31,575 nt of DNA from NCBI GenBank assembly GCA_000969725.1, contig JXSR01S002955.1. The stretch is one strand, 5' to 3'. The first letter of the stretch is position 1. Every line of letters begins with the position of its first letter. Position numbers and translations under genes: made by a program. The DNA comes from Ophiothrix spiculata. Lineage: Eukaryota > Echinodermata > Ophiuroidea > Amphilepidida > Ophiotrichidae. Positions 29,425-31,575 of this stretch are shown here, piece by piece. The notes below the pieces were generated by a model that saw only the letters and a list, made by a program, of their open reading frames with translations, did not search any database and had not been told where the DNA came from.

Positions 29425-29930
29425 TTATTATCATTTCAATTCTTGTAAAGGTGAACTTCCACATTGGATATACCATACCTATTAATTAACAAGTATCTTT
29501 TATCATCCCAATGTTTTGCTGCCAATTCTACGTAAAGGTGAACATCCGATCATTACTTGCGCGCAATCTCAGTTCAACAAAAGCAAGTTCTCAGAAAACC
29601 AGTACTCAGTATTTGACCTATACAGACATTCTTACAAGCAAATAAATGCATATTGAAGCATCAACCCCGTTTATCCCAGTATCAATGACTTCAGCCTGAC
29701 AGGTTCTATGTAATTCTCAGAATTGGTGTACAATTTAGAGTTATAAGATATGGTTTATTAAAATATCTTGAAGGAAAAGGGTTGATAACAGTGAAATGTC
29801 AGAGTAAATCACCAGCTGATGTAACAATATCTTGAGTTCAATCAATTCTGTACTCAGTTGCTCTGACATTACTATATTTATTGTATAACACAATCTGACA
29901 TACTATCATCACAGAATATTAAACAAGATT
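29425..29930 (+). repeat. Segmental duplication, block B4 (partner 24300-24900)
   Basis: Starts with a local direct repeat: tcaattcttgtaaaggtgaa near 29435 and ccaattctacgtaaaggtga near 29522. The equivalent pair in block A is split by the 571-bp MITE. The rest follows block A4 without the 135-bp insert and so preserves both empty sites. Confidence 0.8.
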
Positions 29931-30299
29931 TTCATTTTTGAGAAAGAAGCAAAGTCACAAAATTTAGAAATAAGGTTTTATATTTGTATTTCTCCTGATT
30001 TTTTACAAAGCAAAACAGATGCTTGGTAATTGATTATTGTGATCAAATTTGTAAAACAACAGCCAAATTATATGCAAATACAAATGATCTTACTCTTTTG
30101 CTAGAAACATTATGTGTCAATTTCAAGCAATTTTGGATCTGAACAATGATTGAGTAAATCATAAGATGTAAGCATATTACTACTTGCAAATTCAATGGAT
30201 ACTATACTGTTACATAATTAGTTTGATGATGAATTTGAAACTGACATCAGAAGTTAAAATTGGTGAACTTACAATTTTTGTTGCACAACAGCTAATTAA

Positions 30300-31150
30300 C
30301 ATTTATATTATTTTGCATTCATTTTTTTTTTACTAGAACAGGTTTGAAAGTCAGAACATGCCATAGTATTGAACATTTTCAAAGAAAGTATTTGTTTGTT
30401 ATTGAATTGCATAAAATATGAAAGAATAATTACAAAAGATTTTTACAGATCAACACTATCCCTCACTCCAAAGATTGATAAAGATCTAGTTTTTCTCTTA
30501 TCTTACAGCTAAGTTGAAATATGTATTACAGATCATTTATACAAAAAATATATCCAAGAAATAAAAAGAAACAAGGTTTTAGAAATACTATAAAAATGCC
30601 TTTCTTTTTTAATATGAACATAGAAATACATCTATAGAAAATCAATTTGACAGTTTCCTGATGCCCTAAAGTAGCCTAGCCATTTATATTGACTTCAATA
30701 AAAAGTAATTTGTGCTTGTATTGCGATGTAGCCAGACATTACACATAGACAAATGGTTTTAGTTTATTATGGAATAGATCCATCGGAAAGATTGCATTTC
30801 AAGGATGAATTTAGACTAGCAGTGGTAGACCACAGTGGTAGACAGCAGATCCACTAAGAGGGAACCATTACAAACTTTGCCAGCAATACAAACACATCTA
30901 TCCCATGTTCCAAAAATAAACTGACTCTCTATGCTCTTTACATGAAGCAAGTAATATTTCACTTATGCATCAAATATCTTGTTTATTGCATACTTAAAGT
31001 CTAAATCACTTGGTTGTTTTCTTAGGCAATAAAGAATTGAGTATTGTAAATCTAAGTAAAAACAAAAAAGGGCTAAGCTAGAAAGATTGATACCTGGGAC
31101 CCATTGTCCCTTACTGGAACTCAATGTATCAAGGTCAACTTATTCAACCA
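30300..31150 (+). repeat. Segmental duplication, block B5 (partner 25405-26215)
   Basis: Reciprocal of block A5. Indels are frequent (for example an extra caaaaaagggctaagctaga stretch near 31060), as expected for non-coding DNA drifting after duplication. Confidence 0.85.
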
Positions 31151-31575
31151 GAACTCAGGTCCGAGAAAAGTTGCTTGTTTTATTTTTTTTATGCATAGAA
31201 AATCGGCACAGAAAGCTGGTTTGATGATGCTCATGAATATTAATGACTTTGAGACATTGATTTAAAAAGGCCCATAAACTCATCCAAATAGATTTTAATT
31301 CAAAATAATTATGCAACTAGATGTATAAATGTTGTCAAAACATATTGAAATAAAAAATGATTGAAATTAGTTGAAATAAAAATGCATATTTATGTGATTT
31401 CTAAAGTGATTATTTTCATTGAGTGAGGTCAAATTTGGTCTTTACTTTTTCTCTGAAATCTACAATTCTGGACATAATATATTTAAGCCACTTAGTCCAA
31501 AGAAGGCCGAACACACTTTTGTACATATATCCTGAAAATCTAGCCTGAATTCTGCGTAAAACACTTGTCATGTAG
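31151..31575. other. Right-edge spacer
   Basis: AT-rich DNA with no feature I can support. Confidence 0.5.

Noticed and set aside
1-31575. Search for LTR retrotransposon, retroviral, CRISPR, rRNA or intact tRNA genes
   Set aside because: No reverse transcriptase or integrase motifs, no paired LTRs, no regularly spaced short repeats, and no complete cloverleaf were found. Only tRNA-derived fragments are present.

Overview
This window looks like nuclear DNA of an animal, most likely a marine invertebrate. A deuterostome such as an echinoderm or hemichordate is my best guess from the style of the repeats, but that is an inference. The DNA is AT-rich. It has no bacterial gene layout and no long intact ORF. 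Short open stretches end in eukaryotic splice donors (CAG|gtaagt and similar). Many foldback DNA transposons (MITEs) and tRNA-like SINE pieces lie between them. Every coding call below is a single exon read by eye; no protein family could be named with confidence.

Left part (1-5.4 kb). On the minus strand, a first coding exon (5342-5191) and two further candidates (4575-4483, 494-460) join in a consistent reading phase, and the gene would run off the left edge. On the plus strand, a basic ORF (893-1243) sits behind two CCAAT boxes and a CRE-like site. It is therefore either nested in the minus-strand gene's intron or half of a head-to-head pair with a gene starting at 478 on the minus strand. 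The same stretch holds a foldback element (1451-1710) and a three-unit tandem array of tRNA-like, B-box-bearing repeats (3061-3810).

Middle part (5.4-16.5 kb). A second minus-strand gene seems to begin at 16314, with an upstream in-frame stop, a YY1-like site and a hydrophobic N-terminus. It continues through candidate exons near 14.1-14.3, 12.4, 11.9, 10.2, 8.7 and 7.0 kb and ends with a stop at 6885. Not all exon phases can be reconciled, so exons are missing, mis-bounded, or belong to different transcripts. Its introns carry MITEs at 7279-7837, 8089-8473, 9442-9907 and 13644-13974 and SINE-like pieces near 10.7 and 12.15 kb.

Right part (16.5-31.6 kb). I see no convincing gene here, only a few weak exon candidates. 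MITEs lie at 17772-18005 and 18220-18407. The rest is dominated by an old, diverged direct duplication: blocks between about 19.9 and 26.2 kb are repeated in the same order between about 28.0 and 31.15 kb. Later insertions mark one copy and not the other: a 571-bp TACTGTAAAAC element, a 135-bp insert with 13-bp direct repeats, and probably a hAT-type MITE with a perfect 8-bp target duplication. A roughly 130-bp motif inside the blocks occurs at least four times, and an older periodicity of about 425 bp underlies part of it.

I found no clear new biological system. The most unusual structures are the tRNA-like tandem array, the layered duplication on the right, and the opposed gene starts at the left end.
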